Below are positions 15,916 to 24,173 of a stretch of 64,000 nt of DNA, in pieces. Position numbers and translations under genes: made by a program. The stretch lies in the NCBI RefSeq assembly GCF_001469955.1, contig NZ_LOPU01000018.1, positions 126,001-190,000 on the forward strand, in the 5' to 3' direction. The notes beneath the pieces are model-generated. The model ran no database searches, had not been told where the DNA came from, and saw only the letters and a program-made list of their open reading frames with translations. Within the stretch, counting starts at the first letter, position 1. Each line of letters starts with the position of its first letter. This stretch comes from Haloprofundus marisrubri (lineage in GTDB: Archaea; Halobacteriota; Halobacteria; Halobacteriales; Haloferacaceae).

Positions 15916-16772
15916 TGTCGGGTGTCTCTCCGACGGGCGACGCTCCATCGGACGCTACGTCGCCCCCTACGAGCGCGGTCACGCCGCGCCGCGGGGCTGT
16001 GCTGAACGCTCTCGACGACGTCACCGACCCGGAACTCGACCGCTCTATCGTCGAACTCGACTACATCACCGATATCGACCTCGACGACGTCCCCTGCGAC
16101 GGCGGAGCGACGGTTCACCTCTCGCTGCCGACAGCGTGGTGTTCGCCCGCGTTCGCGTGGCTCATGATGACCGATGCGCGTGCGGCCGTCGAGTCGCTAC
16201 CGGGCATCCGACGCGCCCGGGTCGTCCTCGAAGACCACGTCCACGAGTCGGAACTTACTGACGGGATAAACAACGACCGTCCGTTCGACGAGGCGTTCGA
16301 CGACGCCGACGGTGACCTCGACGCAGTCCGACAGGAACTCGACGAGAAGGCCCGAATCGTCCGCCAGCACCGCGCGCTCGACGCACTGCTCGATGCGGGT
16401 GCGACGCCGGGGCAACTCGTCTCGTTGACGACCGACGACGTGCGGTTCGACCCGGACGGTCCGAAGAGCGAGCGAGCCATCGTCTCGGTCGCCGACGGCG
16501 CGGTACGACTCTGCGTGCCGCGCGATTCGGTGGTCGACTACGTCGAGAAAGCCGAGTCGGTCGGCGTCGACCTCGACTCGGGACCGCTGTTCCGAACGCC
16601 GGAGGGCGACCCGATTCCGGTCGACGACTTCGACCTCGTTCGCCGCCGTGGACGACTGGCGTCGGTGAACATGCGGGGGCAGGGCGGCGTCTGCGCGCAG
16701 TTACACGAGTCCCGAAAGTTACACGAGTCCCGAAAACGCCAGCGCTCGCGCGAAGCCGAGAGTGCGGACTGA
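15915..16772 (+). CDS. MIP18/DUF59 iron-sulfur assembly-like protein with C-terminal extension
   Basis: A 285-residue protein. After a 25-residue Ser/Pro/Thr leader comes a MIP18/DUF59 domain (residues 28-110): VLNALDDVTDPELDRSIVELDYI, the LPTAWCSPAFAWLM segment with the conserved Cys, and RRARVVLEDHVHESEL. A helical region then follows, with a second domain that reads like a small beta structure. The tail QLHESRKLHESRK is encoded by a perfect 18-bp duplication. MIP18 proteins load or repair Fe-S or diiron sites. Start overlap with the amidohydrolase stop shows tight coupling, so a role in maturing a metalloenzyme acting with those genes is plausible. Confidence 0.85.
   Translation: MSGVSPTGDAPSDATSPPTSAVTPRRGAVLNALDDVTDPELDRSIVELDYITDIDLDDVPCDGGATVHLSLPTAWCSPAFAWLMMTDARAAVESLPGIRRARVVLEDHVHESELTDGINNDRPFDEAFDDADGDLDAVRQELDEKARIVRQHRALDALLDAGATPGQLVSLTTDDVRFDPDGPKSERAIVSVADGAVRLCVPRDSVVDYVEKAESVGVDLDSGPLFRTPEGDPIPVDDFDLVRRRGRLASVNMRGQGGVCAQLHESRKLHESRKRQRSREAESAD
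16700..16735 (+). repeat. Perfect 18-bp tandem duplication inside a coding end
   Basis: The 18-base unit GTTACACGAGTCCCGAAA occurs twice in direct succession. It keeps the reading frame and adds six residues (LHESRK) to the basic C-terminal tail of the MIP18-like protein. It looks like a recent slippage duplication. Confidence 0.9.
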
Positions 16773-16804
16773 GCCGTGGCACGCTGACACCCCCTTCGTC
16801 TTCG

Positions 16805-17902
16805 CTACCGGTCTCGAACCTGCCGACCCAGCGCGTCGGCGGTCAATAGCGCGTCGCGGACCATCGATGGCTCGACCGGGAACGGTTCGTTGTGGATGGT
16901 CTCGTCTTCGACGCAGGCGGCTTCAGCCACGCGGTCCAGTTCGTCGCGACTCGGGTCGTCGAGACCGATTTCTTCGAGCGTAACCGGGAGTCCGGCTTCC
17001 GCGGAGAACCCGACGATGTCTTGGACGAAGGCGTCCGGTTTTCCCTCCAAGACCAGTTGCGTCAACGTTCCGAGGTTCACTTTCTCGCCGTGGGTCGCGT
17101 CGTGTGTTGCCTCCAACTGCGTGAGGCTGTTGTGAACCGAGTGTGCCGCTGCGAGTCCACCGCTCTCGAAGCCCAACCCACTCAGCAGCGTGTTCGCCTC
17201 CGTCACGGCTTCGACGCTCTCTGTCACTGCGTCGCGTTCGACCGCCTGCACCGCCGAGAGCGCGTGCTCGCGGAGCGTCTCGTAGCAGAGTTCAGCGAGG
17301 GCGTGACCGCTGCGCGTCGGTCGCTCCCCGAAGATGGTCGTCCCGGTCGACTGGTACGTCGCGTCGGCCTCGAACCACGTCGCCAGCGCGTCACCGACGC
17401 CGGAGACGAAAAACCGCGTCGGGGCTTCCGCGACGAGTCGCGTATCGACCAACACGAGTTCGGGATGTGACGAGTAGAATCGGTAGCGCTCGAACTCGCC
17501 GTGTTCACTGTAGATAACCGAGAGGCTGCTCGTCGGCGCGTCGGTCGACGCGACGGTCGGCATCGAGACGACCGGAATGTTCGCCTCGTCCTTGACCGCC
17601 TTCGCGGTGTCCAGCGTCTTTCCACCGCCCGCGCCGATGATGAAGTCGACCTCTCGCTGCTCGGCTTCGCCGGTCACACGACTTATCTCCGTCTCCGAAG
17701 CCTCACCTTCGAACGTGACGGTCGACAGGTCGATACCGGCGTCTTCGAGGCTCGCTGTGGCCGTTTCTTCGACGATATCGAGAACGATTTCGTCGGCGAG
17801 AAGGAGTGCCGACTCGCCGAACTCCGCGGTGTACTCGCCCAGTTCTTCGGCGACGCCCGCGCCCTGTACGTAGCTGGCTGGTGATTTGAACACTCGTGCC
17901 AT
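16805..17902 (-). CDS. gldA: Glycerol dehydrogenase (iron/zinc alcohol dehydrogenase family)
   Basis: A 365-residue NAD-dependent polyol dehydrogenase. The N-terminus RVFKSPASYVQGAG and the motifs IIGAGGGKTLDTAKAV and STDAPTSSLSVIYSE are almost diagnostic of GldA. Metal ligands are Asp in SGVGDALATW, His in AAAHSVHNSL and His in THGEKVNLG. It converts glycerol to dihydroxyacetone or the reverse. It is tail to tail with the MIP18 gene. With EgsA in the same window, the strain has both the lipid-backbone and the catabolic member of this fold. Confidence 0.93.
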   Translation of the reverse strand: MARVFKSPASYVQGAGVAEELGEYTAEFGESALLLADEIVLDIVEETATASLEDAGIDLSTVTFEGEASETEISRVTGEAEQREVDFIIGAGGGKTLDTAKAVKDEANIPVVSMPTVASTDAPTSSLSVIYSEHGEFERYRFYSSHPELVLVDTRLVAEAPTRFFVSGVGDALATWFEADATYQSTGTTIFGERPTRSGHALAELCYETLREHALSAVQAVERDAVTESVEAVTEANTLLSGLGFESGGLAAAHSVHNSLTQLEATHDATHGEKVNLGTLTQLVLEGKPDAFVQDIVGFSAEAGLPVTLEEIGLDDPSRDELDRVAEAACVEDETIHNEPFPVEPSMVRDALLTADALGRQVRDR

Positions 17903-17977
17903 AATCGAGAGGCCAACGAAGAACGGTAAACCAGTTCGCTCCGTCGGGAGTGACGTTCTGCGCTACCGAATGTTGGC

Positions 17978-18754
17978 TCACAACATCCGCCGGAATTTCC
18001 CGAGCGGCGGGAACCGAAGGGTTTCCTCGCTGTCCTCGTCGTACACCAGCGGTCGAAGCGCGTCGGCGTCGGTGACCAGCGGCGACTGGAAGTCCCGCGT
18101 GTACATCCGATTTATCTCGACACCCGGCGCGAGACGGCTGAACGCCGGCAGCATCAGCACGTCGCTCACCCGATAGGTTTCGGGTCCGTAGAGAAAACAG
18201 GGTCGGCGCCGTCCTTCGATGTCGATGGTCGGGTGGTCGTGGCCGACGACGTAGCAGTCGGCGTCGCCGTCGGGTTCCTCGTGGCCGTGACAGACCAGTA
18301 CGTCCGCGGTGGGGCCTCCGTTTCCGTCGTCCCCGCCGCCTCCGCCGCCCTCGCCGTTCCCGCCACCGGGCCGATACTCGTCGTACAGCGGTCCGTCCCA
18401 CACCGACGAGAGCATCGTGTCGTGGTTGCCGACGACGAGAACCGGCCGGACGCCCCGCTTGCGACAAACGTCGGTCAGTTCGCCGAGCGTTTCTCTGGTC
18501 GCAACCGACGCGCGGCCGAACGAGTGGAGTACGTCGCCGGCGAACACCACCTCCGCGGGCGAAAATCGGTCGAGCAACGCGGTGAGGCGCTCGCGGAGGT
18601 CCGCACGCTCGCCCAACGGAAACTCGACGTCGGACGCTTCGTCGCGGCCGATGTGGAGGTCGGAAACGACGAGCGTCTCGCTTTCGGGAAGGAAGACCGA
18701 GCGGGAGGCGACGACGAACCCGGGCACGCAAGAGGCGACGGACGGGGCGGGCAT
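17978..18754 (-). CDS. Calcineurin-like metallophosphoesterase
   Basis: A 258-residue phosphoesterase with the full metal motif set: VVSDLHIGRDE (DxH), VVFAGDVLHSFG (GDxxH-like), LVVGNHDTML (GNHD), VLVCHGHEE and VVGHDHPTID (GHxH-like). A 25-residue Gly/Asp-rich insertion lies between the GNHD and VCHGH motifs and looks like a flexible loop. The family resembles the small haloarchaeal ICC-like phosphoesterases. Substrate unknown. The start is divergent from the winged-helix gene with 71 bases between them. Confidence 0.88.
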   Translation of the reverse strand: MPAPSVASCVPGFVVASRSVFLPESETLVVSDLHIGRDEASDVEFPLGERADLRERLTALLDRFSPAEVVFAGDVLHSFGRASVATRETLGELTDVCRKRGVRPVLVVGNHDTMLSSVWDGPLYDEYRPGGGNGEGGGGGGDDGNGGPTADVLVCHGHEEPDGDADCYVVGHDHPTIDIEGRRRPCFLYGPETYRVSDVLMLPAFSRLAPGVEINRMYTRDFQSPLVTDADALRPLVYDEDSEETLRFPPLGKFRRML

Positions 18755-18825
18755 ATCGCTACTGCTTCCGGGTGTGTCGCGGCCGCGACGGTGACTTTTT
18801 CACGCCGCCGGTCTACCCTGACGGC

Positions 18826-19614
18826 ATGAGCGACGCCCTGCAGGACAAACGCACGGCCACGCGATTCCGCATTCTCGTCGAAATCGCGGACCGACAACCC
18901 GCGGTGAGCCAGGGCGAAATCGCCTCGGAAGTCGGCGTCACCAGCCAAGCCGTCTCCGAGTACATCCGCGAACTCGTCGACGAGGGGTTCGTCGACAAGG
19001 AGGGTCGCTCGCGCTACCGCGTCACCAAGGAGGGCGTCGACTGGCTCTTCCGGGAGGCGAAGTCGCTGCGACGCTACGCCGAACACGTCACCGAAGACGT
19101 CTTGGAGAGCGTCCAAGAGGACGCCGCCGTCGCCACCGACGACGTCGAACGCGGCGACGCAGTCTCGCTGTCGATTCGTAGCGGGTTGCTCCACGCGACA
19201 CCCGGCGACGAAGGGCCGGCGACGGGCGTGGCGACGACGGACGCCGAAGCGGGCACCGACGTGGGCGTCACCGGTTTCGAGGGCGTTATCGAGATGGACA
19301 CCGGTGAGGTCACCGTCGTACAGGTTCCGGCAGTTCGGACCGGCGGCAGTCGGGCCGTCGACGCCGATGCGCTCTCGGAACTCTGTGGGGACGCTGACGT
19401 AGTCGTCGCCGCGGGGGTCGAAGCGACCGTTGCACTCCGCTCGGCCGAGGCCGAACCTGCGGTCACGGTCGCCGCGGGCGAAGTCGCCGCCGCCGCCGCC
19501 GCGCGCGGGCAGTCCGTGCTGGTCGTCGCCACGATGGACGCCGTCGGGCGAGTGACCGACGCCCTCCGTGACGAGGATATCTCTCACGAAGTTCGGGAAC
19601 TCGACGCTCGCTGA
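18826..19614 (+). CDS. Winged-helix transcriptional regulator with a nucleotide/ligand-type C-domain
   Basis: A 262-residue protein starting MSDALQDKRTATRFRILVEIADRQPAVSQ. An upstream extension of the frame is discarded. Residues 12-75 form a MarR/TrmB-like winged helix (GEIASEVGVTSQAVSEYIRELVDEGFVDKEG). The C-terminal part is acidic, Ala/Val-rich and alternates beta strands with Gly turns (GVTGFEGVIEMDTGEVTVVQVP, ALRSAEAEPAVTVAAGEVAAAAAARG). It suggests a sensing or dimerisation domain of unknown type. It is probably an autonomous regulator. Target genes cannot be deduced, though the divergent phosphoesterase is the nearest candidate. Confidence 0.8.
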   Translation: MSDALQDKRTATRFRILVEIADRQPAVSQGEIASEVGVTSQAVSEYIRELVDEGFVDKEGRSRYRVTKEGVDWLFREAKSLRRYAEHVTEDVLESVQEDAAVATDDVERGDAVSLSIRSGLLHATPGDEGPATGVATTDAEAGTDVGVTGFEGVIEMDTGEVTVVQVPAVRTGGSRAVDADALSELCGDADVVVAAGVEATVALRSAEAEPAVTVAAGEVAAAAAARGQSVLVVATMDAVGRVTDALRDEDISHEVRELDAR

Positions 19615-19649
19615 TTTTCACTCTCTCTCTCTCTCGCTTTCTCGCTCTC
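19615..19649. terminator. Pyrimidine tract between two convergent genes
   Basis: The 35-base gap between the winged-helix gene and the convergent DnaJ-like gene is almost pure pyrimidine on the plus strand: TTTT followed by a (CT)n run and CTTTCTCGCTCTCT. The T-rich start suits an archaeal terminator for the plus-strand gene. The CT run is a microsatellite. Confidence 0.5.
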
Positions 19650-20249
19650 TCAGGCCTCGGCGTGGTCTTTCGCCGTCGTGTACGCCTCGCGGACGCGCTT
19701 GAACTCGGCTTCGTTCCCGCCGTGGTCGGGGTGTGCGCCCTTCACCTCCGAGCGATACGCCGCCTTCACGTCGTCGGCGCTGGCCGTCGCCGGGAGACCG
19801 AGGCGCTCGAACGCCTCGGCGATGGGGTCGTCCAAGTCGGCCAGTTCGGGTTCGAGTTTCGGCACCTCGAACGGGAGTCGCCGGCCGAGTTGCGCACCCG
19901 GCATTTCGTGTTCGCAGAGCACGGCGTACGTGCCCGCGCGTTCGATGCGGAAGTACGCTTGTGCGTTGAACGTGATAGCGACGTCTCGGGAGGGCAAGTA
20001 GAACGCGACAGTCTGTCCGTGAACCGGGTGGTCCTCGGCGAACGGTTCGCCGATGGCTCGGAGATACTCACGAATCTCGCTCCGCCGTCGCGTCGTTCCG
20101 TCGATTTTCTCGCTCTCGTCGACAGGGGCCGTCGGGAACAGTCGTCCGCCGACGACGAACACGCCGGCGACGAACACCGACGCTACCACGCCGAGGAGGA
20201 GGCCGACGAGTAGCCACGGGGGGAAGAGAGCGAGCCACTCCGAAAGCAC
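19650..20249 (-). CDS. Membrane-anchored DnaJ-domain protein
   Basis: A 199-residue protein. The frame extends upstream, but the likely start is the GTG giving VLSEWLALFPPWLLVG, because earlier sequence overlaps the divergent promoter. One membrane helix spans residues 10-35. A beta-rich domain follows (GQTVAFYLPSRDVAITFNAQAYFRIERAGTYAVLCEH). The C-terminal 60 residues are a J domain (AFERLGLPATASADDVKAAYRSEVKGAHPDHGGNEAEFKRVREAY) containing HPD. This membrane-tethered J protein probably recruits DnaK or acts independently. It is a haloarchaeal family of unknown exact role. Confidence 0.85.
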   Translation of the reverse strand: MLSEWLALFPPWLLVGLLLGVVASVFVAGVFVVGGRLFPTAPVDESEKIDGTTRRRSEIREYLRAIGEPFAEDHPVHGQTVAFYLPSRDVAITFNAQAYFRIERAGTYAVLCEHEMPGAQLGRRLPFEVPKLEPELADLDDPIAEAFERLGLPATASADDVKAAYRSEVKGAHPDHGGNEAEFKRVREAYTTAKDHAEA

Positions 20250-20322
20250 ACTCGTGGTTGGACGCGAGTCGTTAAGAATCGCTCGCCCCGGAAGCTTTGA
20301 GGACCGCCGTCGTAGCCGGCGT

Positions 20323-20571
20323 GTGCCTATCATCCGACTCGAGGCCGCCGACGGACCCGACCGAACACAAATCGGCGAGGGCCTCACCCGACCGGCGGTC
20401 GAAGCCAACCGTCTCGAAACCGGCCGTTCGGAGGGGAAGTACTTCCTTCGACACGACGACGGCTGTTCGGTCTGCGGACGCGCTATCGAAGCGGGCGACG
20501 CGTTCTATCTCGACTCCGAGGCGGGCGAACTGCTCTGCGAAGAACACGGTCGGGAGCGGCGCGGTGACTGA
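20323..20571 (+). CDS. Small zinc-knuckle protein, unknown function
   Basis: An 82-residue protein that I start at the GTG at 20323, giving a PIIRLEAADGPDRTQIGEGL N-terminus. A C-terminal treble-clef-like site is visible: CSVCGRAIEAGDAFYLDSEAGELLCEEHG, with CxxC near residues 49-52 and Cys plus His near residues 73-76, enough to bind zinc. This pattern resembles short LIM/HNH-like zinc knuckles. It is divergent from the DnaJ-like gene, with a TATA-like GTTAAGAA between them. No function is known. Confidence 0.65.
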   Translation: MPIIRLEAADGPDRTQIGEGLTRPAVEANRLETGRSEGKYFLRHDDGCSVCGRAIEAGDAFYLDSEAGELLCEEHGRERRGD

Positions 20572-20616
20572 ACGCGTCGCTCGGCGGCCGAAAAACGAAG
20601 GAGAGAGTTCCGCAGC

Positions 20617-20880
20617 TTAGAGCATCCCTTCGGCGCGCAGGCCTTCCATCACGTCGTTGACGAGGCTGTCGGCGTCGTCGTACGGGAAGTCCTGGTGGCT
20701 ACCGAGTTTCGCCGCCATCTCCATCGCGGTGAAACTCACGTCGCCGGCCTCGAAGCGCGTGCCCGGACCGTTCGGGAGTGCGGGAACGAGGTCCATCTGG
20801 TTTTTGACGGGGTAGTCTGCGCCCTCGAACGCTTCCTGCAGTTGCGCGCGGAGTTCGGCTTCGGTGGATTCGTCTGCCAT
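20617..20880 (-). CDS. MTH865 family protein
   Basis: An 87-residue helical protein starting MADESTEAELRAQLQEAF. The frame runs 9 codons further upstream, but this ATG matches the family. DYPVKNQMDLVPALPNGPGTRFEAG and the C-terminal DADSLVNDVMEGLRAEGML are typical of the MTH865 family, named from Methanothermobacter. A structure is known for the prototype, but no biochemical function. It is tail to tail with the zinc-knuckle gene. Confidence 0.88.
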   Translation of the reverse strand: MADESTEAELRAQLQEAFEGADYPVKNQMDLVPALPNGPGTRFEAGDVSFTAMEMAAKLGSHQDFPYDDADSLVNDVMEGLRAEGML

Positions 20881-21004
20881 AGCTACCCATGGACGTATCC
20901 GGCGCAAAAACGTTCCGGAACCATGAAGAACGCGTTGTGAGTTGTTTCACGGCATCGACCGCCGGGACCCGTGTGTTTTTCCCCCGGGTCGGTCACCACC
21001 CAGC

Positions 21005-22051
21005 ATGGATTTCGACTTCAGCCTACTACAGGAGCTCACGGAGACGAGCGGCGTCCCCGGCTACGAGGACCGTATCCGCGACATCGTTCGACGTGAACTC
21101 GAAGCCAGCACTGACCACGTCACCTCCGACGCGATGGGCAACGTCGTCGGCACTATCGAGGGCGAGAGCGACTACACTGTCGCTATCGCGGCCCACATGG
21201 ACGAAATCGGCTTCATGGTCAGACATATCACCGACGAGGGATTCCTCCAACTCGACCCCCTCGGCGGGTTCGATGCGCGCGTTCTCCGCGCCCAGCGTGT
21301 GAACGTTCACACCGAAGACGGTGACCTGCCGGGCGTCATCGGCTCGGTCCCGCCGCACACGCTCTCCGAAGAACAGCGAGAGAAGAAGGACAAAGTCGAA
21401 GACGTCCACGTCGACCTCGGCCTCTCCGGCGACGACGTTCGTGAACGCGTCTCCCGCGGCGACATCGTGACGATGGACCAGACGACGGTCGAACTCGGCG
21501 ACCACGTCACCGGGAAAGCGCTCGACGACCGCATCTGCGTGTTCACGATGCTGGAGGCGGCCCGGCGCATCGAGAACCCCGACGTGACGATTCAGTTCGC
21601 CGCAACGGTCCAAGAGGAAGTCGGTATCCGCGGGGCGACGGCGCTCGGCGGCGACCTCGACCCAGATTTGGCCGTCGCACTCGACGTGACCGTCGCCAAC
21701 GACGTTCCCGGCTTCGACGAGGCCGACCACGTCACCGAACTTGGCGACGGGACGGCTATCAAACTGAAAGATTCGAGCGTTATCACGAACCCGAAGGTCC
21801 ACCGTCGACTCCGCTCGGTCGCCGAGGACGAAGAGATTCCGTACCAACTGGAGATTCTCCCGGCGGGCGGCACGGACACCGCCGGGTTCCAGAACACCCA
21901 CGGCGCGAAGCCAGTCGGCGCTATCTCGATTCCGACGCGCTACCTCCATACGGTAACCGAGAGTGCCCACGTCGACGACGTGTCGGCGACTATCGACCTG
22001 CTGACGGCGTTCTTGGAGACGGAGACGGGCGAGCACGACTACACGCTCTGA
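21005..22051 (+). CDS. M42 family metallo-aminopeptidase (TET-like)
   Basis: A 348-residue dizinc aminopeptidase of the tetrahedral (TET/endoglucanase M) family, which degrades peptides released by the proteasome. The start ATG gives MDFDFSLLQELTETSGVPGYEDRIR. Zinc ligands and catalytic residues are visible: His in AAHMDEIGFM, Asp in GKALDDRI, Glu-Glu in VQEEVGIRG, Asp in VTVANDVPG-type segment and His in TRYLHTVTESAH. GGTDTAGFQNT is the conserved GxDA-like segment. Length matches the family. Confidence 0.95.
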   Translation: MDFDFSLLQELTETSGVPGYEDRIRDIVRRELEASTDHVTSDAMGNVVGTIEGESDYTVAIAAHMDEIGFMVRHITDEGFLQLDPLGGFDARVLRAQRVNVHTEDGDLPGVIGSVPPHTLSEEQREKKDKVEDVHVDLGLSGDDVRERVSRGDIVTMDQTTVELGDHVTGKALDDRICVFTMLEAARRIENPDVTIQFAATVQEEVGIRGATALGGDLDPDLAVALDVTVANDVPGFDEADHVTELGDGTAIKLKDSSVITNPKVHRRLRSVAEDEEIPYQLEILPAGGTDTAGFQNTHGAKPVGAISIPTRYLHTVTESAHVDDVSATIDLLTAFLETETGEHDYTL

Positions 22052-22288
22052 ACGCGCCGCTCTCCGGGTAAGATGCGTCCGGCAGTAGATGGCGAACAGG
22101 CGGCCCGTCGGTCGGTTTTTCGTCGATTTCTCGTCGTCTCCGCGGTCGGTGGGCCGCACACCTGCCTCGTTCGACCGCGACAGCGCTCAGCGCACGGCCG
22201 CGATGGTCCCGTTTTCGGATATGAATCTCCGCATCGCGGGCGGGGGCGAACCAAAGTATTCACTACCGCCCGTTTCTAACTCCGAGCC

Positions 22289-22987
22289 ATGAGCAAGGAC
22301 GCTATCTCGCGGCGCACGTTCCTCCGGGCGGCGGCCGGTGCGACCGCGGCGGCGGCGGGGGCGACGACTGCGGCCGCTCAGGAGGACGGCAACGGAACCG
22401 CCGGCAACGAGTCGTCGGGCAACGCGACGGGCAACACGACCGCTGGCAACGAAACCATGGGCAACGAGTCGATGGGCAATCAGTCCGCGGGCAACGAGTC
22501 CTCCGGAAACGAGTCCGCCGGGAACGAGTCCGCCGGCGGTTCCGGCGGCGGTGGCGGCGGAACCGAGACGGTCCAAGTCGGTGCCGGCAGCGACGGTCTC
22601 GCCTTCGACCCCGCGGAACTCTCCATTCAACCGGGGACGACGGTCGTCTTCGAGTGGGTCTCCAACGGTCACAACGTCGTTCCCGAGGAGGGCGACTGGG
22701 GAGAGACCGAAATTTACGACGAGGGTCACACGTACGAGTACACCTTCGAGGAGGAGGCGACGTACACGTACGTCTGCGAACCGCACGCCAGCGCCGGGAT
22801 GGAGGGAACCATCGAGGTCACGCCCGACGCCGGCGGTGGTGGCGGCGGCGAAGGTGGCGGTGGCGGCGGTGCGCCCGAAGTGCCCGACAGCGCGAAGTCC
22901 ATCGGCGTCGCAACGACGTTCTCGATGGTCGCAACGCTCGGCCTCGGCTACTTCTTCATCAAGTACGGCGGCGACTACGAGTCGTAA
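22289..22987 (+). CDS. Tat-exported, membrane-anchored cupredoxin with a sequon-rich stalk
   Basis: A 232-residue blue copper protein. A Tat signal (SRRTFLRAAAG) is followed by an extended stalk (residues 32-85) made of GNES/GNET-type units with ten N-x-S/T sequons, then a Gly run. The cupredoxin domain (residues 90-175) has the type 1 copper ligands His (NGHNVV), Cys (YVCEPH), His (PHASAGM) and Met. A second Gly-rich linker leads to a C-terminal membrane helix (residues 200-222) that anchors the protein facing outward. It probably carries electrons in the respiratory chain, as halocyanins do. A paralogue lies in the bc cluster. Confidence 0.92.
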   Translation: MSKDAISRRTFLRAAAGATAAAAGATTAAAQEDGNGTAGNESSGNATGNTTAGNETMGNESMGNQSAGNESSGNESAGNESAGGSGGGGGGTETVQVGAGSDGLAFDPAELSIQPGTTVVFEWVSNGHNVVPEEGDWGETEIYDEGHTYEYTFEEEATYTYVCEPHASAGMEGTIEVTPDAGGGGGGEGGGGGGAPEVPDSAKSIGVATTFSMVATLGLGYFFIKYGGDYES

Positions 22988-23040
22988 ACACCCGCGCAAA
23001 CGCGATTCGGTTCGCTTCTCTTCGCTTTTCTTTCCGACGG

Positions 23041-24096
23041 TCAGAACAGCCCGTACCCGTCGACGACCCGCTCGTAACAGTCGACGTACCGACCGAGCAC
23101 GTTCTCGCAGTCGTACTCGTTGAACGATTCGTCGACCGTCCAGTGGTCGAACGCGCCGGCGGCGGCGATTCGTTCGGCTATCTCCTGCGGACTCGTTGCG
23201 AGCGACCCACGCTCGCGGCCTTCGACGAGTTCGTGCGCGCTCGACCCGACCTGATACTCCACGACGCTGATACAGCCGCAGGCGAGCGCCCACAGGAGGT
23301 TTCGGGCGCACGGTTCGCGTTCGGCCGTCTGGACGAACACGTGTGCGCCTTTCAACACGGAGACGAGGTCGGCGTCCGAGAGTGCGCCGAGAAACGTCAC
23401 TCGGTCGTCGATGCGGAGGTCACGGGCGGTTCGCTCGGCGCGTTCACGTTCCGGACCGTCGCCGACGACGGCGGCCGACCAGTCCCTGTCGCGGAGTTCC
23501 GCCAGCGAGAGTAGAAACGACTCGACGTTGGCGTGTTCGTCGAGGCGGCGTGCGTACACCAGTTGCGCGCGTTCGTCGGTGTCGACTTCGTCGACGAGCG
23601 ACGTGTCGATACACTCGGGGACGACTTCGATGTCGCTCTCCGACGCGCCGTACTCTCTGACCTGTGTTTTCACCGTCTGCGACGGCGCGACGACCAAATC
23701 CGCGCGTTTGGCGGCGCGGCGGTACCCCGAGCGAGTGTGGCCGGTGTCGTCCCACCAGTCGACGACGACGGGCGTCCGGAGAAATCGACCGGCGGTTTTC
23801 GCGGCGGCGACCTGTCCGGGCGGTCGGTTCGCCGCGTGAATCACGTCCGCGCCGACCTTTCGCAGGGCGAACGGCAACTTCGAGGCGAACCCGCGTGCGG
23901 AGGGTTCCTCGGTGACCCGTCGGTACGTGATTTCCTCGTGTTCGAACTCGGGGACGTCACCGCCCCACCACTGCGCACAGAGCACCGCGACTTCGTGACC
24001 GTTGTTCTGGAGGAATCGAATCGTTCGTCGCGTTCGTCGGGTTGCGGGAGTCTCCTCGTGATGCGTCGTGAGCATCGAGACGAACGCGACACGCAT
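23041..24096 (-). CDS. Glycosyltransferase family 4 (GT-B fold)
   Basis: A 351-residue GT-B protein starting MRVAFVSMLTTHHEETPATRR. The N-domain carries NNGHEVAVLC and VIHAANRPPGQ. The C-domain has the donor-binding segments VVGDGPERERAERTARDLRIDDRVTFLG and EPCARNLLWALACGCISVVEYQVGSSAHELV, an EX7E-like motif. The nucleotide-sugar donor and acceptor are unknown. It lies between two heavily glycosylatable surface protein genes, the sequon-stalk cupredoxin and the FG-GAP protein. That proximity is suggestive only. Confidence 0.88.
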   Translation of the reverse strand: MRVAFVSMLTTHHEETPATRRTRRTIRFLQNNGHEVAVLCAQWWGGDVPEFEHEEITYRRVTEEPSARGFASKLPFALRKVGADVIHAANRPPGQVAAAKTAGRFLRTPVVVDWWDDTGHTRSGYRRAAKRADLVVAPSQTVKTQVREYGASESDIEVVPECIDTSLVDEVDTDERAQLVYARRLDEHANVESFLLSLAELRDRDWSAAVVGDGPERERAERTARDLRIDDRVTFLGALSDADLVSVLKGAHVFVQTAEREPCARNLLWALACGCISVVEYQVGSSAHELVEGRERGSLATSPQEIAERIAAAGAFDHWTVDESFNEYDCENVLGRYVDCYERVVDGYGLF

Positions 24097-24173
24097 ACGA
24101 AGCGGAATGTCGGGTGGTGATAAAAATCCATGCCATTCGACCGATAGGAAGACGACCGAGAGGACTAGTCGTC

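Noticed and set aside
16805-17902. A second glycerol-1-phosphate dehydrogenase
   Set aside because: Motifs GAGGGKTLDTAKA and STDAPTSSLSVIY match glycerol dehydrogenase, not EgsA.
22052-22288. Small plus-strand frames before the cupredoxin
   Set aside because: They are Arg/Ser-rich without conserved residues and are likely noise around the promoter.
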